Notes: generated by a model from the sequence alone, not told the origin. Positions 18,810 to 29,302 are shown, counted from the first letter of the stretch. The stretch: 64,000 nt of DNA from Candidatus Streptomyces philanthi (GCA_018114805.1 CP073042.1:1860001-1924000), one strand, 5' to 3'. A program made the numbers and translations.

Positions 18810-20282
18810 GTGAGTGACACCCCATTTGGATTCGGCCTTCCGCCGGAGGAGCCGGAGGACGGCGACGACGGCAAGAAGAAGGACAGCCAGGGCGGTGGCC
18901 CGGGACCCGCGAATCCGTTCGGCTTCGGCGGGGGCAGCGGCGCGGACAACCCGTTCGCCGCGATGTTCGGTTCGCTGAACCCGAACGACCTCGGCGCCGC
19001 CTTCCAGCAGCTCGGCCAGATGCTCTCGTACGAGGGCGGCCCGGTGAACTGGGACATGGCCAAGGATATCGCCCGGCAGACCGTGGCGCGGGGCGGCGCG
19101 GCCGGGCAGGGCGAGGGCCAGAGCAAGGACGTGAGCGCCGGCCCCCCGGAGCGGGCGGCGGTCGAGGAGGCCGTGCGCCTGGCGGACCTGTGGCTGGACG
19201 GCGTCACCTCGTTGCCGTCGGGCGCCGCGTCGGCGGTGGCCTGGAGCCGGGCCGAGTGGGTCGAGGCGACCCTGCCGGTCTGGAAGGACCTGGTGGACCC
19301 GGTCGCCGAGCAGGTCGGCTCGGCGATGGGCAACGTGCTGCCGGAGGAGATGCAGGCCATGGCCGGGCCGCTGCTCGGCATGATGCGCTCCATGGGCGGG
19401 GCGATGTTCGGCACCCAGATCGGGCAGGCCCTCGGCGTGCTCGCCGGCGAGGTCGTCGGCTCCACCGACGTCGGGCTGCCGCTGGGCCCCGTGGGCAAGG
19501 CGGCCCTGCTGCCGACCAACGTCGAGGCGTTCGGCGCGGGCCTCGGCGTACGGCAGGAGGAGGTGCGGCTCTACCTGGCGCTGCGCGAGGCGGCCCACCA
19601 ACGCCTGTTCGCCCACGTGCCGTGGCTGCGCTCGCACCTGTTCGGCGCGGTCGAGGGGTACGCGCGGGGCATCAAGGTGGACACCGCCAAGCTGGAGGAC
19701 GCGGTCGGACAGCTGGACCCGACCCAGCCCGAGCAGCTTCAGGAGGCGCTCCAGCAGGGCATGTTCCAGCCCGAGGACACGCCGGAGCAGAAGGCGGCGC
19801 TGGCGCGGCTGGAGACCGCGTTGGCGCTGGTCGAGGGCTGGGTGGACGCGGTCGTGCACGCCGCGGCGGCGCCCCACCTGCCGTCCGCCGACGCGCTGCG
19901 CGAGACGCTGCGCCGCCGCCGCGCCAGCGGTGGGCCCGCCGAGCAGACCTTCGCCACGCTGATCGGCCTGGAGCTGCGGCCCCGGCGGCTGCAGGACGCG
20001 GCCCGGCTGTGGGCCTCGCTCACCGACGCCCGGGGCCTGGACGGCCGGGACGCGCTGTGGGAGCACCCGGACATGCTGCCCACCGCCGCCGGCCTGGACG
20101 ACCCGGACGGGTTCGTCCACCGCGAGCAGCTCGACTTCTCCGAGCTGGACAAGATGCTCGGCGAGGCAGCGAGCGGCCCGAACCTCAGCAAGGGCGACGC
20201 GTCCCCCGGTGACCCGGCCGCCGACCAGCGGGACGGCGAGCAGGACGACGAGGGCGACGCCGGCGGCGAGCGCGGCCGGTGA
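18810..20282 (+). CDS. Zinc-dependent metalloprotease-like protein (DUF2342 family)
   Basis: A 490-residue protein beginning at GTG 18810. The first 45 residues are Gly/Asp-rich, and the core contains ALREAAHQRLFAHVPW, the family's zinc-site region. It corresponds to the mycobacterial gene next to YlbL (Rv3195 in my recollection). The family is annotated as zinc metallopeptidase/hydrolase, but activity is not well established. Its last four bases overlap the start of the Nudix gene (GTGA), indicating translational coupling. Intact. Confidence 0.87.
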   Translation: MSDTPFGFGLPPEEPEDGDDGKKKDSQGGGPGPANPFGFGGGSGADNPFAAMFGSLNPNDLGAAFQQLGQMLSYEGGPVNWDMAKDIARQTVARGGAAGQGEGQSKDVSAGPPERAAVEEAVRLADLWLDGVTSLPSGAASAVAWSRAEWVEATLPVWKDLVDPVAEQVGSAMGNVLPEEMQAMAGPLLGMMRSMGGAMFGTQIGQALGVLAGEVVGSTDVGLPLGPVGKAALLPTNVEAFGAGLGVRQEEVRLYLALREAAHQRLFAHVPWLRSHLFGAVEGYARGIKVDTAKLEDAVGQLDPTQPEQLQEALQQGMFQPEDTPEQKAALARLETALALVEGWVDAVVHAAAAPHLPSADALRETLRRRRASGGPAEQTFATLIGLELRPRRLQDAARLWASLTDARGLDGRDALWEHPDMLPTAAGLDDPDGFVHREQLDFSELDKMLGEAASGPNLSKGDASPGDPAADQRDGEQDDEGDAGGERGR

Positions 20283-20818
20283 CGGCGCCGACGACGCTGC
20301 ACGCGGCGGCCACCCGCGCGCTGCGCGAGTGGCCGGCGCCCGACGGTGAGCAGGAGCGGCTGCGGACGGCGTACGCAGAGCACCTGGCCGCGCACCCGGA
20401 CGGGATGTGGAAGGCGTGCCGGGACGGGCACCTCACGGCCAGTGCCCTGGTCAACGACCCGACCCGGGGGCGGGTGCTGCTCACCCTCCACAGCAAGCTG
20501 CGGATGTGGCTCCAGATGGGCGGCCACTGCGAGCAGCGGGACGCCACCCTCGCGGAGGCGGCCCTGCGCGAGGCGACCGAGGAGTCCGGCATCGCCGGGC
20601 TGACCCTGCTGCCGGGCGGCCCGGTGCGCCTGGACAAGCACCACACGCCGTGCGCCTGGCACCTGGACGTGCAGTACGCGGCGCTCGCGCCCGCCGACGC
20701 GCGGGCGACGGTGAGCGAGGAGTCCCTCGACGTGCGCTGGTTCGACTACGACCAGGTGGCCGCGGTGGCCGACGACTCGGTGGTACGCCTGGTGGAGCGC
20801 ACCCGCGCACTGCTGTGA
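20279..20818 (+). CDS. Nudix hydrolase
   Basis: A 179-residue protein with the Nudix core LREATEESGI preceded by GGHCEQRD. The loop G-x5-E spacing is slightly relaxed, but the REx2EE part is intact. It overlaps the metalloprotease stop by four bases, so the two are made together. Substrate cannot be told from sequence; NTP-sugar or oxidised nucleotide are typical. Convergent with the AIM24 operon. Confidence 0.87.
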   Translation: MTAPTTLHAAATRALREWPAPDGEQERLRTAYAEHLAAHPDGMWKACRDGHLTASALVNDPTRGRVLLTLHSKLRMWLQMGGHCEQRDATLAEAALREATEESGIAGLTLLPGGPVRLDKHHTPCAWHLDVQYAALAPADARATVSEESLDVRWFDYDQVAAVADDSVVRLVERTRALL

Positions 20819-20963
20819 GCGACGGCGCCCGCCCCCGGGGCACGGCGGTCCGGGCTCGGGCGCGCTCGTACGCCGGGCGCTCGGTCGAGGGGCGCGGGAG
20901 GCCGCACCGGCCAGCGCGCGACCGGCCGCGGCTCCCGCCGGCTCGCCTCGGGGGGACGCGGGG

Positions 20964-21722
20964 TCAGCGGCTGTTCGACCAGACGTTGCCCTGGTTCTGG
21001 CCGCGTGCCCCCTGCTGCCCCATGCCGAACTGGGCCGCCGCGCCCTGCCCCAGCACCGCGTTCTGCGGTGGCAGCAGCTCGCTGGGCTGGACGAGGGCGA
21101 ACCCCTGGCCGAGGAAGCTGAGTTCCCAGCCCTCGCCGGTGTTGCCCCGACGTCGCCACACGCCCGACGAGCGGGTCTGGGCCTGCATCTGGACGCGCAG
21201 CGAACTGGACCAGGCCACGATGGCGTCGGCGTCGACGTACTTGTCAGGCGTCACCTGGAGCACCAGCGGCTGTCCCGAGGTCATCAGCGCGACCTTGCCC
21301 TGGCCCGAGATGTTGAGGTTGTACTTGCCCGAGCCGGAGACGCCGAACTGGCGGTCCACCGCGATGGTCTCCCAGTGCAGCCCGGAGTCGAGCGCGAGGA
21401 CGTACGCGCTGTCCACCGTGAGCCCCTCATGGTCGACGTCCACCACGTGCACGTACTGCGCGAGGTTGGCGAAGTAGACGACGCCGTGCCCCGAGCAGCG
21501 CATCAGGTCGAAGCCCTCGCCGGTCTGGGCGCGCGAGCGGCGCTGGCCCGGCGTCTGGTAGTCGCCGTCGAACTCGATGAGCCCCTGGTAGGCGACCATC
21601 GAACCCTTGCGGGCGAGGACGTCGTCGTGGCCGGTCAGGGAGACCCGCAGCAGTTGCGGGTTCTGCATCGCGTAGCGGTCCTGCGACGGGGACTCGGTGT
21701 GGCCGAAGAGCGGACTCTGCAT
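20964..21722 (-). CDS. AIM24-family protein (first of three)
   Basis: A 252-residue beta-rich protein of the AIM24/TerD-associated family, with conserved GSMVAYQGLIEF, LMRCSGHGVVYFA, LALDSGLHWE, ISGQGKVALMTSGQPLVL and SFLGQGFALVQPSE segments and a Gly/Gln-rich tail. It is last of a three-gene minus-strand operon 14 bases after the second AIM24 gene. The start is supported by GGGGGAAG 5 bases upstream. The bacterial role is unclear, probably envelope- or stress-related alongside TerD. Confidence 0.88.
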   Translation of the reverse strand: MQSPLFGHTESPSQDRYAMQNPQLLRVSLTGHDDVLARKGSMVAYQGLIEFDGDYQTPGQRRSRAQTGEGFDLMRCSGHGVVYFANLAQYVHVVDVDHEGLTVDSAYVLALDSGLHWETIAVDRQFGVSGSGKYNLNISGQGKVALMTSGQPLVLQVTPDKYVDADAIVAWSSSLRVQMQAQTRSSGVWRRRGNTGEGWELSFLGQGFALVQPSELLPPQNAVLGQGAAAQFGMGQQGARGQNQGNVWSNSR

Positions 21723-21735
21723 GTCTTCTTCCCCC

Positions 21736-22425
21736 TCAGCCCCGCGCCCGGAGCCGGTCAGTGCTGTCCTCGCTGGGCTGGACCACGACGAAGCCCTGGC
21801 CGGAGAAGCCGAGCTGGTACGCCTCGCCGCTGCCGCGGCCGATCATCGAGGACGCCTTGAAGCTGCGCTTCCCCTTCATCTTGAGGTTGGTCGACCAGTC
21901 GACCAGGGCGTCCGGGTCGACGTACGTCTCGTCCTCGCCGCGCCCGCAGTCCACCACGATGGGCGTGCCGCGCGAGGTCAGGGCGACCCAACCGGTGCCC
22001 GAGATGCCGACGTTGAACAGGCCCTGACCCGCGAACTTGGCCATGCCCTTGACGCGCTGCACGCCCCACTGGAGGTGCGCGTCGAAGGCGAGCAGGTTGG
22101 TGCCGTTGACCGAGAGCGAGTCGCCGGCCAGGTTGACGCAGACCACGTCCGCGCCGTAGTCGGCGAGGTAGAGCAGCCCGTCGCCGCTGCACTTCATCAG
22201 CGGCGCGCCCTCGCCGGTCAGCCACTGGGAGGCCATCTGTCGTACGGCGGGCGGGTTCGGCTCGTACTGGACGAAGCCCTCGTAGGCCACCATCGAGCCG
22301 GTGCGGGCGAACAGGTCCTGGCCGCTTTGCATGGCGACCTTGAGCATGCTGCTGCCGTGGTTCTCCATCCGCATCCGCGCGGTGACGGGGGTCGGAGCGT
22401 AGCCCGAGAGCAGTTGCTGGTTCAT
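21736..22425 (-). CDS. AIM24-family protein (second)
   Basis: A 229-residue paralogue of the preceding protein, with GSMVAYEGFVQYEP, LMKCSGDGLLYLADYG, LLAFDAHLQWGVQRV, ISGTGWVALTSRGTPIVV and GFSGQGFVVVQPSE. Start ATG 22425 has GGGAG upstream; the same frame extends into the TerD-like gene only because of frame damage there. It lies 11 bases after the TerD-AIM24 stop and 13 bases before the next gene, so the operon reads terD-AIM24, AIM24, AIM24. Confidence 0.88.
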   Translation of the reverse strand: MNQQLLSGYAPTPVTARMRMENHGSSMLKVAMQSGQDLFARTGSMVAYEGFVQYEPNPPAVRQMASQWLTGEGAPLMKCSGDGLLYLADYGADVVCVNLAGDSLSVNGTNLLAFDAHLQWGVQRVKGMAKFAGQGLFNVGISGTGWVALTSRGTPIVVDCGRGEDETYVDPDALVDWSTNLKMKGKRSFKASSMIGRGSGEAYQLGFSGQGFVVVQPSEDSTDRLRARG

Positions 22426-22436
22426 GGCGGGCTCCC

Positions 22437-23971
22437 TCAGACCTCGTAGGGCTGGACCACGATGAAGTTGCCGGGCACGCCCCGGAACTGGAGGTTGACG
22501 GCCTCCCCGGTGTGGCCGGGGAAGGCGTTGCGGCGCAGCCGCACCTGGCTGGAGACGACCACCTGCGCGACGGCCGACCAGGCGACGATGGCGTTGCTGT
22601 CGGCGAACGTGGTGGGCGTGACGGGCAGCACCACGGGCGTGCCCTGCGTCTTGATGATCACGGTCCCGGTGCCCTGGAACTGCACGGTGAACAGGGTGCC
22701 GCCGGGGATACCGTGCCCCTCGATGCGGCGGACCTCGTGCTGGAGCGAATCGTCGAAGGCGAGCACGTTCTCGGCGGAGACACAGATCGCGTCGCCCTGG
22801 AGCTCGATGGGGTGCACCTCGGCCGCGTTCTCCGCGAAGAACACCTGGCCCTGCCCCGTGCAGCACATGAGCTGTATCTCCTGGCCGGTCGCGTTGCCCA
22901 CGATGCGGCCCCGGAAGCCGGCGCCCTTGTAGCTGAAGTCGACCTTGCCCTGGTACAGCACCATCGTGCCCTGCTTGGCGAGCACGGGCTGCCCACCGAT
23001 GCCGAGGTCGACCCGGACCAGGCGGGGGTTCTGCGGCGTCCAACGCTGACCGGTCGGTGCCTCGCGGTACTTGGCGAGCGCGGCCTGCACGCCGGCGCCC
23101 GCCGGACCACCGGGCGCGGCGCCCTGCCCCGGGTAACCCTGCGGCTGGCCCAGGTGCGGCTGCTGCCCCGGATAGCCCTAGACGCCGGGCTGGCCGGGTC
23201 CCGCCTGACCGGGGAAGGGCGCCGGCTGACCGTACGGGGCCTGCGGCGGCGCGGGCTGGCCCGGCGCGAACTGTCCGGGCGCGCCGTGGCCACCGCCCGG
23301 CGTGCCGTACGGCGCCGGCTGGCCGGGGTAGCCCGGCGGCAGGCCGGGCTGGGCCGGGGGCGGCGGGAGCGGCCTGGCCGCCGGGGACGCGAAGCCGGGG
23401 GTGGCGCCCTGCGCCGGCGCGGGTGCCGGAGCGGGCTCCTCCTCCGCGACCTCGCCGCCGAAGTTCTTGAGCAGTGCTTCGAGCCCGCCGTCGAAGCCCT
23501 GGCCGACGGCGGCGAACCGCGAGACGTCCTTGAGGTAGAAGTCGCCGAGCATCACCGCCCGCTCGGTGCTGAACTCGGCACCGGTGAAGGCGTACCCGCG
23601 CGACCTCCTCGCCACCGGCGACGATGCGGATGTACCCGGGCCCGACCTGCGACATCTGTCCGGCGCCGTCGATGGTCGCGGTGAACGACAGCTTCTGGAT
23701 GTGCGGCGGGATGCTGTCGAGCGTCACCCGGAAGGACTCGGTGTCCCCGGCCTGGGCGCCGAGCTGCTGGATCGCCTCCTCCGGGCGACTTGGGCTGGTT
23801 GAAGAAGATGAAGTAACGGTCGTCGGAGAGCCGCTCATCGCCGTCGAGGCCGAAGCAACTGATGTCGAAGGACAGCCCGGGTGCGGCGATCTGCACGCCG
23901 ACGTACAGGTCCCTCCCCGCCGTCAGATCGCTGATCTTGGCCTTTTGGCCGCGCTGGAATTCCCTGGCCAT
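22437..23971 (-). pseudogene. TerD-AIM24 fusion protein, broken
   Basis: A TerD domain (MAREFQRGQKAKISDL to LLKNFGGEVAEEE, about 190 residues), a Pro/Gly/Gln-rich linker and a C-terminal AIM24 domain (from QAALAKYREAP). These lie in three frames plus one stop. Extra G bases occur at two places: the KSPEEAIQQL region near 23786, and EEVARYAFTG near 23600, where CGGTAC became CGGGTAC. TAG at 23178-23180 sits in the linker where Gln fits. Correcting these gives one protein of about 510 residues, as in other Streptomyces. The AIM24 part alone could be made from 23090 (internal start), which I consider unlikely. Confidence 0.85.
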
Positions 23972-24375
23972 ACGTAACCACCCTCCCCCATCCCGAAACC
24001 GTGAGTGCGTTGCGCGTCAGGCTAACCGCTGACGACACGGACGGGGGATACCGGGGCGACCGGGCCCGTTGGGGCGCGGCCTCCTCGCCGCGCGCCCCAT
24101 GGCCACGGGGACATCCCCCAAAAAACAGGGAGGAAGCCCCCGGGAACGGAGCGGCGGCGCCCGTGTCCGGCGACAGTGATCCGGGAGACGAGCCCACCGT
24201 GCCCGGTGGTTCCCATCCGGCCGGTATCCGCGTGCTCCGGGGGTGCGGCGTCGCGGCCCGACCGGGTCGGGCAGGACGCGCCTCGCCTCCGGGCGGGCGG
24301 CGGCCCCCGTCAGGGACCTCACCGCGGCGCTTCGAGGGTAGAAGTAGGGAGCGCGCGATGGACGGCGGGGGCGCA
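23972..24375. other. Intergenic region without recognisable gene
   Basis: About 400 bases between the start of the TerD gene and the end of the YgjP-like gene. It should hold the terD promoter and the terminator of the next gene. ORFs here are Pro/Arg-rich and lack ribosome sites. Confidence 0.5.
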
Positions 24376-25053
24376 CTACTCGCTGCGCGCCTCGGGCAGG
24401 TGCGGCAGCCGCCCCGCCGCCACGACGCCCTCCAGGTAGCCCCGCGCCCGCTCCGTACGGGGATAGGCGTCCAGGAGCCGCCAGAACGAGGGTCCGTGGC
24501 CGGGCACCAGGAGGTGGGCCAGCTCGTGCAACAACACGTAGTCGAGCACATACTCCGGCATGCCCTGCAACCGGTGCGAGAGCCGGATGCTGCCCTCGGC
24601 CGGGGTACAGGAACCCCAGCGGGTGTTCTGGTTGGTGACCCAACGCACCGTGTTCGGCGTGGCCCGGCCCGCCAGGTACTGCTCGGAGAGGAGTTCCGCG
24701 CGGGCCGCCAGGTCGGCGTCGCCCAGCATCCGCTTGCTCTCCTGCGCGGCGAGCTTGTCGAGCATCACGCCCACCCAGCGCTGCTCCTCCGCCTCCGACA
24801 TGCAAGCCGGCAGCAACACGATGGTGCGATCGCCCTCGCGGTAGGCGGAGACCGTCCGGCGCCGCCGGCTGCTCCGCCTGATCTCGACGGCGCTCGTCTG
24901 CGGGTCGCGCCGCTGGGGGCCGGGAGGGAGGCGCTTGGCTCTGGGAACGCTCTGCAACGGGGTCTCCCCGGCGGCACTCCCCCAGCTTGCGCTGGAGGAA
25001 CCCTCACCCGGGCGGGCTCTCGACGAAAAGCGAGGGGATGGGTCGGCGGGCAC
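24376..25053 (-). CDS. YgjP/WLM-type zinc metallopeptidase-like protein
   Basis: Ends with the classical arrangement TRWGSC, then HELAHLLVPGHGPSFW (HExxH plus third His) of the DUF45/YgjP family, annotated as M48-like peptidase; physiological substrate unknown. The protein is up to 225 residues from GTG 25053. The N-terminal about 50 residues are Arg/Ser/Pro-rich and the true start could be later. The catalytic region is intact. It is divergent from the ThiF-like remnant. Confidence 0.82.
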   Translation of the reverse strand: MPADPSPRFSSRARPGEGSSSASWGSAAGETPLQSVPRAKRLPPGPQRRDPQTSAVEIRRSSRRRRTVSAYREGDRTIVLLPACMSEAEEQRWVGVMLDKLAAQESKRMLGDADLAARAELLSEQYLAGRATPNTVRWVTNQNTRWGSCTPAEGSIRLSHRLQGMPEYVLDYVLLHELAHLLVPGHGPSFWRLLDAYPRTERARGYLEGVVAAGRLPHLPEARSE

Positions 25054-25291
25054 ACCTCGACGTTACCCGCTAGCGGTGCGCGAAGTCCCGCCCCGCACCC
25101 GGATGGCGATCGAACCACCCACCCGTCCGAGCAGCTTGTACGACTATCGCGGCCCCCTGTGGATAACTTCCGGCGGCCACCGCTCGAAGTGTCCATGCTG
25201 GGCCCACGGAGATCACCACGGCGATCACACAACAAGACGCCCGCACACCCGCCCTGCCCCGCCCGAAGGCCTGAGAAAGAGGGGAACCACC

Positions 25292-26570
25292 ATGTGCTCC
25301 ACGCACCCGACCCCACCCCGCACCACCGCCTCGCGACCCGCGGCGACTCCGGGACAGCCACCCCTGAAGAAGGGCCGGGCCAAAGGCGACTCCGTCCCCG
25401 GCCCCGGCCTCGGGTTCGCGAGCGGGCCGGCCGGTCGCGGAGGACACCGGCTGGTCGCCCTCCGACATGGCCCCGCCGATCAGCGAGACGGTGGAGCCGC
25501 CCTCGCATCCGCGGCTCAAGCCGGCGCTGCGCCGGGCATGGCGCAGCCGGGACACCGTGCGGCTCGGGATCACCCGGGCCCATGCCGTGGCGCTCGGCCA
25601 GCTGGACACGGCGACCGCCAGCTTCATCGGCCTGCTCGACGGCACGCGGGGGCTGCCCCTGCTGCGCCAGGAGGCGCGGGCGATGGGCCTGCCGGAGGGA
25701 CGGGCCGATGCCGTCGTGGCCCGCCTCGTCACGGCCGGGGTGATCGACGACCCGTGAGCGAGCGCGGGCCCGGCCGCCCTGGTCCGGGACGACCCGGGCG
25801 CGATGGAGCGCCTGCGGGCCGACCTCGTGGCCCTCTCGGTGCGCCACCCAGAGCCGGATGCCGGGCTGCGGTTGCTGGGGGCCAGGCGGGCCGCGCGCGT
25901 GCAGGTCCGAGGCGCCGGCCGCGTCGGGGCGGCGGTGGCGGCCTTGCTGTCAGCCGCCGGTGTCGGGCAGGTGGACGTGCGGGACGGCGGCTGCGTCGAG
26001 CCGTGGGACGTACTGCCGGCGGGCAGCGCGCCGGATCAGATCGGGGAGCGCCGGGACGCGGCGGCCCGCCGCCTGGTGCGGAGCGCGGCCACCGCACGCC
26101 GCTCCCCGCACGCCCCGGCCGAGCCCCGTGGCCTGAGCCTGGTGGTGCTCGCCCCGCGCGACGGCCTGGGGGTGTACGCGCCGGAGCCGGACACCGCCGA
26201 GCCGCTGATCACCACGGGGACCCGCATCTGTACGCCGAGGTGCTGGAGGACACCGGGGTGGTGGGCCCGCTGGTGGTGCCGGGGGCAACCTGCTGCGCGG
26301 CGTGCATGGCCATCCGGCGCGCGGAGCGGGAGCCCGGCTGGCCCCGGCTGTTGGCCCAGTGGCAGTCGGGCCGCCGGGCGCCCGCTCCGGCCTGCGACGC
26401 GGCGGCGCTGGTCACGACGGTGGCCGGGCTGGCTGCGGCACAGGCCCTGGCCTTCCTCGACAGTGGGGCGCCACCCAGCGTGGGGGCCCGGTTGGAGCTC
26501 ACACTGCCGGGACTAGCCTGGGACCTGCGGCCCATCGCGCCGCACCCGGACTGCGCATGCGCCACGATGA
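25292..26570 (+). pseudogene. ThiF/E1-like adenylating protein, broken
   Basis: Remains of a Streptomyces ThiF-superfamily protein. The N-terminal domain (LKPALRRAWRSRDTVRLGI) is followed by a Rossmann stretch RVQVRGAGRVGAAVAALLS and a C-terminal part HLYAEVLEDTGVVGPLVVPG. Lesions are a frame change between ATG 25292 (GAGGGG upstream) and 25440, in-frame TGA 25755-25757, and a C lost near 26222 (GTPHLYAE). The stop is probably lost near 26570. The catalytic cysteine region cannot be verified. The start is uncertain; ATG 25467 is an alternative. Confidence 0.75.
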
Positions 26571-26707
26571 CCGCTTCGGTTGCGGGATATTCATCGAACA
26601 GTGAAGGATTGCAGGCGACAATGTCCGGGTTAGCCGGCGTCCACTGGGTGGACGACGGGGGCCCGGGGTCCGTCCCGGGGCGAACTCAGTTGGAGTTGGA
26701 GGGGCGC

Positions 26708-28115
26708 ATGTCTGATCTACCCCGCAAGGCGGTCACCCGCACCGCCAAGCTGGCCGCACTGCCACTGGGTTTCGCAGGCCGGGCCACCTGGGGCCTTGGC
26801 AAGCGCACCGGCCGGCGGAGATCGTCGCACGAGAGCTGCAACAGCGCACGGCCGAGCAGTTGTTCAAGGTCCTCGGCGAGCTCAAGGGCGGCGCCATGAA
26901 GCTCGGGCAGGCGATGTCGGTCTTCGAGTCCGCGCTTCCCGAGGAGATCACCAAGCCGTACCGGGCCGCGCTGACGAAACTCCAGGAAGCCGCGCCCCCG
27001 ATGCCCACCCGCTCGGTGCACGCGGCACTGGCCAGCCGCCTCGGGGACGACTGGCGCGACCTGTTCCTGGAGTTCGACGACAAGCCGGCCGCGGCCGCCT
27101 CCATCGGTCAGGTGCACCGGGCCGTCTGGCACGACGGGCGCTCGGTCGCGGTCAAGGTGCGGTACCCGGGCGCGGGTGAGCCGCTGCTCTCCGACCTCAC
27201 CCAACTCGGTCGTCTCTCCCGGCTGCTCGGTCCCCTGGCGCCGGGCATCGAGGTCAAGCCGCTGATTGCCGAGTTGCGCGACCGGGTGTCGGAGGAGCTG
27301 GACTATACGAGCTGGAGGCGCAGGCCCAGCGGACCTACGCGGAGGAGTTCGAGGGCGACCCGGACTTCACCGTCCCCAGCGTGGTCAACCAGTCCGACCA
27401 GGTGCTGATCACCGAGTGGATGGAGGGCATACCGCTCTCCGAGGTGATCGCGAACGGTACGCGGGAGCAGCGCGACCGGGCGGGTCAACTGTTGACCCTG
27501 TTCCTGTTCTCGGGCGTCGCGCGCACCGGGCTGCTCCACGCCGACCCACACACGGGCAACTTCCGCCTGGTCGTGGGGGACGCGCAGGACGGGCCGCCGG
27601 AGCTGTGGAAGCTGGGCGTCATGGACTTCGGCACGGTGGACCGGCTGCCCGACGGCCTGCCGCCGCACATCGGCGTCACACTCCGGATGTTGCTTGACGG
27701 CGAGGGCGAAGAGGTCCAGGAGTTGCTGCGCGAGCAGGGGTTCATCAAGCCGGACCTCCAGCTCGACTCGGAGGCGCTCATGGACTACCTGCTCCCGATC
27801 ATCGAGCCTGCCCAGCAGGAGGAGTTCATGTTCACCCGGGAGTGGATACGGGGCCAGGCGACCACCCTGGCCGACCGCCGCTCGCCCGCCTACGACCTGG
27901 GCCGGCAGCTCTACCTGCCGCCCTCCTACCTGCTGATCCACCGAGTGAGCATGAGCACCATCGGAGTGCTGTCCCAACTCGGCGCCACGGTACGGATGCG
28001 CGACGAGATCGAGGCGTGGGTACCCGGGTTCGCGGTCGCGGACGAGGCAGCCCCGGTGAGGGAGGACGCCCCGGCGGCGCTGGAGCACGACGTCGCGGAG
28101 GAGACCTCGGCCTGA
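26708..28115 (+). pseudogene. UbiB/ABC1-family atypical kinase, frameshifted
   Basis: Starts MSDLPRKAVTRTAKLAALPL at ATG 26708 with GGAGG 6 bases upstream. Kinase features are the AAASIGQVH loop, VAVKVRYPG lysine, HADPHTGNF (usual HxDxHPGN with Pro replaced by Thr) and DFGT. Two frameshifts split it: bases missing near 26812 (before AEIVARELQQ), and a TA duplication near 27303 (EELDYxLEAQAQ). Corrected, it is a normal protein of about 470 residues. The order UbiB-like then wblC matches mycobacterial Rv3197-whiB7. It could affect quinone or lipid metabolism if functional. Confidence 0.85.
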
Positions 28116-28456
28116 CCCGACCCAGGCTCGGGCCCGGGCCCCCGCCCCGGGCCGGCCGACCAGCTCACCACCTCGTCCAGACCCGCTTAGCCACGCGCTG
28201 TCCGGGCCACGTGCCGCCGCACTGACCACGGCGCGGAAGTCCGTGCCCCTGCCCCGGGCGTGACCAGGGAGCGCGACACGCACCAGCACCCCAACGCCCG
28301 CACCACCGGCGGCCCTTAGTCTTCGCGGATCGCGAGCTGGACGACTCCGGCCAGACGGCTCCAGCCTCGCCAGCCGTCCTCCGGCCGGGGCCCGTGACCC
28401 CGCCGAAGCACCGGTGCGCGCTCCAATGACTCCCAGCCCACCCACCCCCGGCACTC

Positions 28457-28511
28457 CCTGCCACCCTGCCACCCTGCCACCCTGCCACCCTGCCACCCTG
28501 CCACCCTGCCA
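28457..28511. repeat. 8-bp microsatellite-like array
   Basis: Six full copies of CCTGCCAC plus a partial seventh (28457-28511) immediately downstream of the zinc-ribbon remnant. The 8-base period is out of frame with codons, so copy changes would shift any ORF crossing it. Confidence 0.95.
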
Positions 28512-28541
28512 AGCATCGGTGAGCTTCGGGGGTGATCCGGG

Positions 28542-28740
28542 CTACCACCAGGCCGAGTCGAGCCGTCCCTCGATGGCTCTGAATGTTCTCGCGGGCACAC
28601 GCTTCGCAGAAGTAGTGACGGACGCCGTTCTCGACGGAGCAACTCCATGTCGGGGGCATTCCGGAGGCGACGGCGCCGCAGTGGGCGCAGCAGACGGATT
28701 CGCCGTCGGGCGGCATGGGTTCACGTGACGTCTGGTCCAC
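28542..28740 (-). pseudogene. Small zinc-ribbon protein, frameshifted near the C-terminus
   Basis: Begins GTG 28740 (or ATG 28716). Cys pairs CAHC and CEAC suggest a zinc ribbon. The conserved ending IEGRLDSAWW lies in a different frame from the first 45 residues. One extra T (ACATTCAGAG instead of ACATCAGAG, near 28583) explains it. As sequenced the frame runs on through the 8-bp array into missense. Function unknown; such short proteins occur beside wblC in Streptomyces. Confidence 0.7.
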
Positions 28741-28811
28741 TCGCCGACGATCACTCCGCCCGTGGCGAGCGGCGGGACCAACGCGCCCTCTGATGGTCGA
28801 GTGAGCACGCG

Positions 28812-28843
28812 CTGGGGGCGGGTCCTATCGGACCCGCCCCCAG
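28812..28843. terminator. Terminator-like hairpin after the wblC operon
   Basis: Perfect 14-bp stem CTGGGGGCGGGTCC with a TATC loop between the operon end (28982) and the zinc-ribbon gene. No T-run on the minus strand. Confidence 0.6.
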
Positions 28844-28981
28844 AAATCAGCACTGTTCGTTGTTGTTGCGGGTTGGCGATCGCTCGTCCTCTGTCGTGGT
28901 GCGGCATCGGAGGGACCTCCCTCCGGCCGAGGCCACGGTTGATCGCCGCGGACTACCGGCCGTTCACCGGCCGACCGTCCT

Positions 28982-29302
28982 TCAGTTCATGACCGCCATG
29001 GCCAGGGCACGGCGGGCGCGCAACGACGCGCGCTCGGCCCGGCGCTGCATGCGACGGGCGGTGGCAAGGCGCACGGCCTTGCGTTCGGACTCAGCCTCGT
29101 GCAGGCGCTCGTGCATATGGGCACGAGCCAAGGCTTCTGGGATGAGTTGCATTTCGCGGGTCCTGTTCTGTCGCGCCTCGGGCGCGTCGGTGGTGTTACG
29201 TGGAGGGTGAACCAGGGTGGGTTCGTCGGTGGTTGGGATCGTCGGGTCCTGCTTCTTGGGGTCGTGCGTCGCAGGGCGGTCGATGGTTCCGGGGGTGCTC
29301 AT
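28982..29302 (-). CDS. Small basic protein co-transcribed with wblC
   Basis: A 106-residue protein whose ATG overlaps the wblC stop (ATGA, 29302-29299). The second half is strongly helical and Arg/Ala-rich (ERKAVRLATARRMQRRAERA), while the first half is Pro/Thr-rich and disordered. An internal ATG at 29152 would give a 56-residue form. It has no known domain. Coupling to wblC suggests an accessory role in the same response; this is inference. Confidence 0.65.
   Translation of the reverse strand: MSTPGTIDRPATHDPKKQDPTIPTTDEPTLVHPPRNTTDAPEARQNRTREMQLIPEALARAHMHERLHEAESERKAVRLATARRMQRRAERASLRARRALAMAVMN

Noticed and set aside
28457..28511. The 8-bp array considered as a CRISPR or regulatory iteron.
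   Set aside because: The unit is only 8 bases without spacers and no cas genes or replication genes are nearby. It is a simple slippage array.
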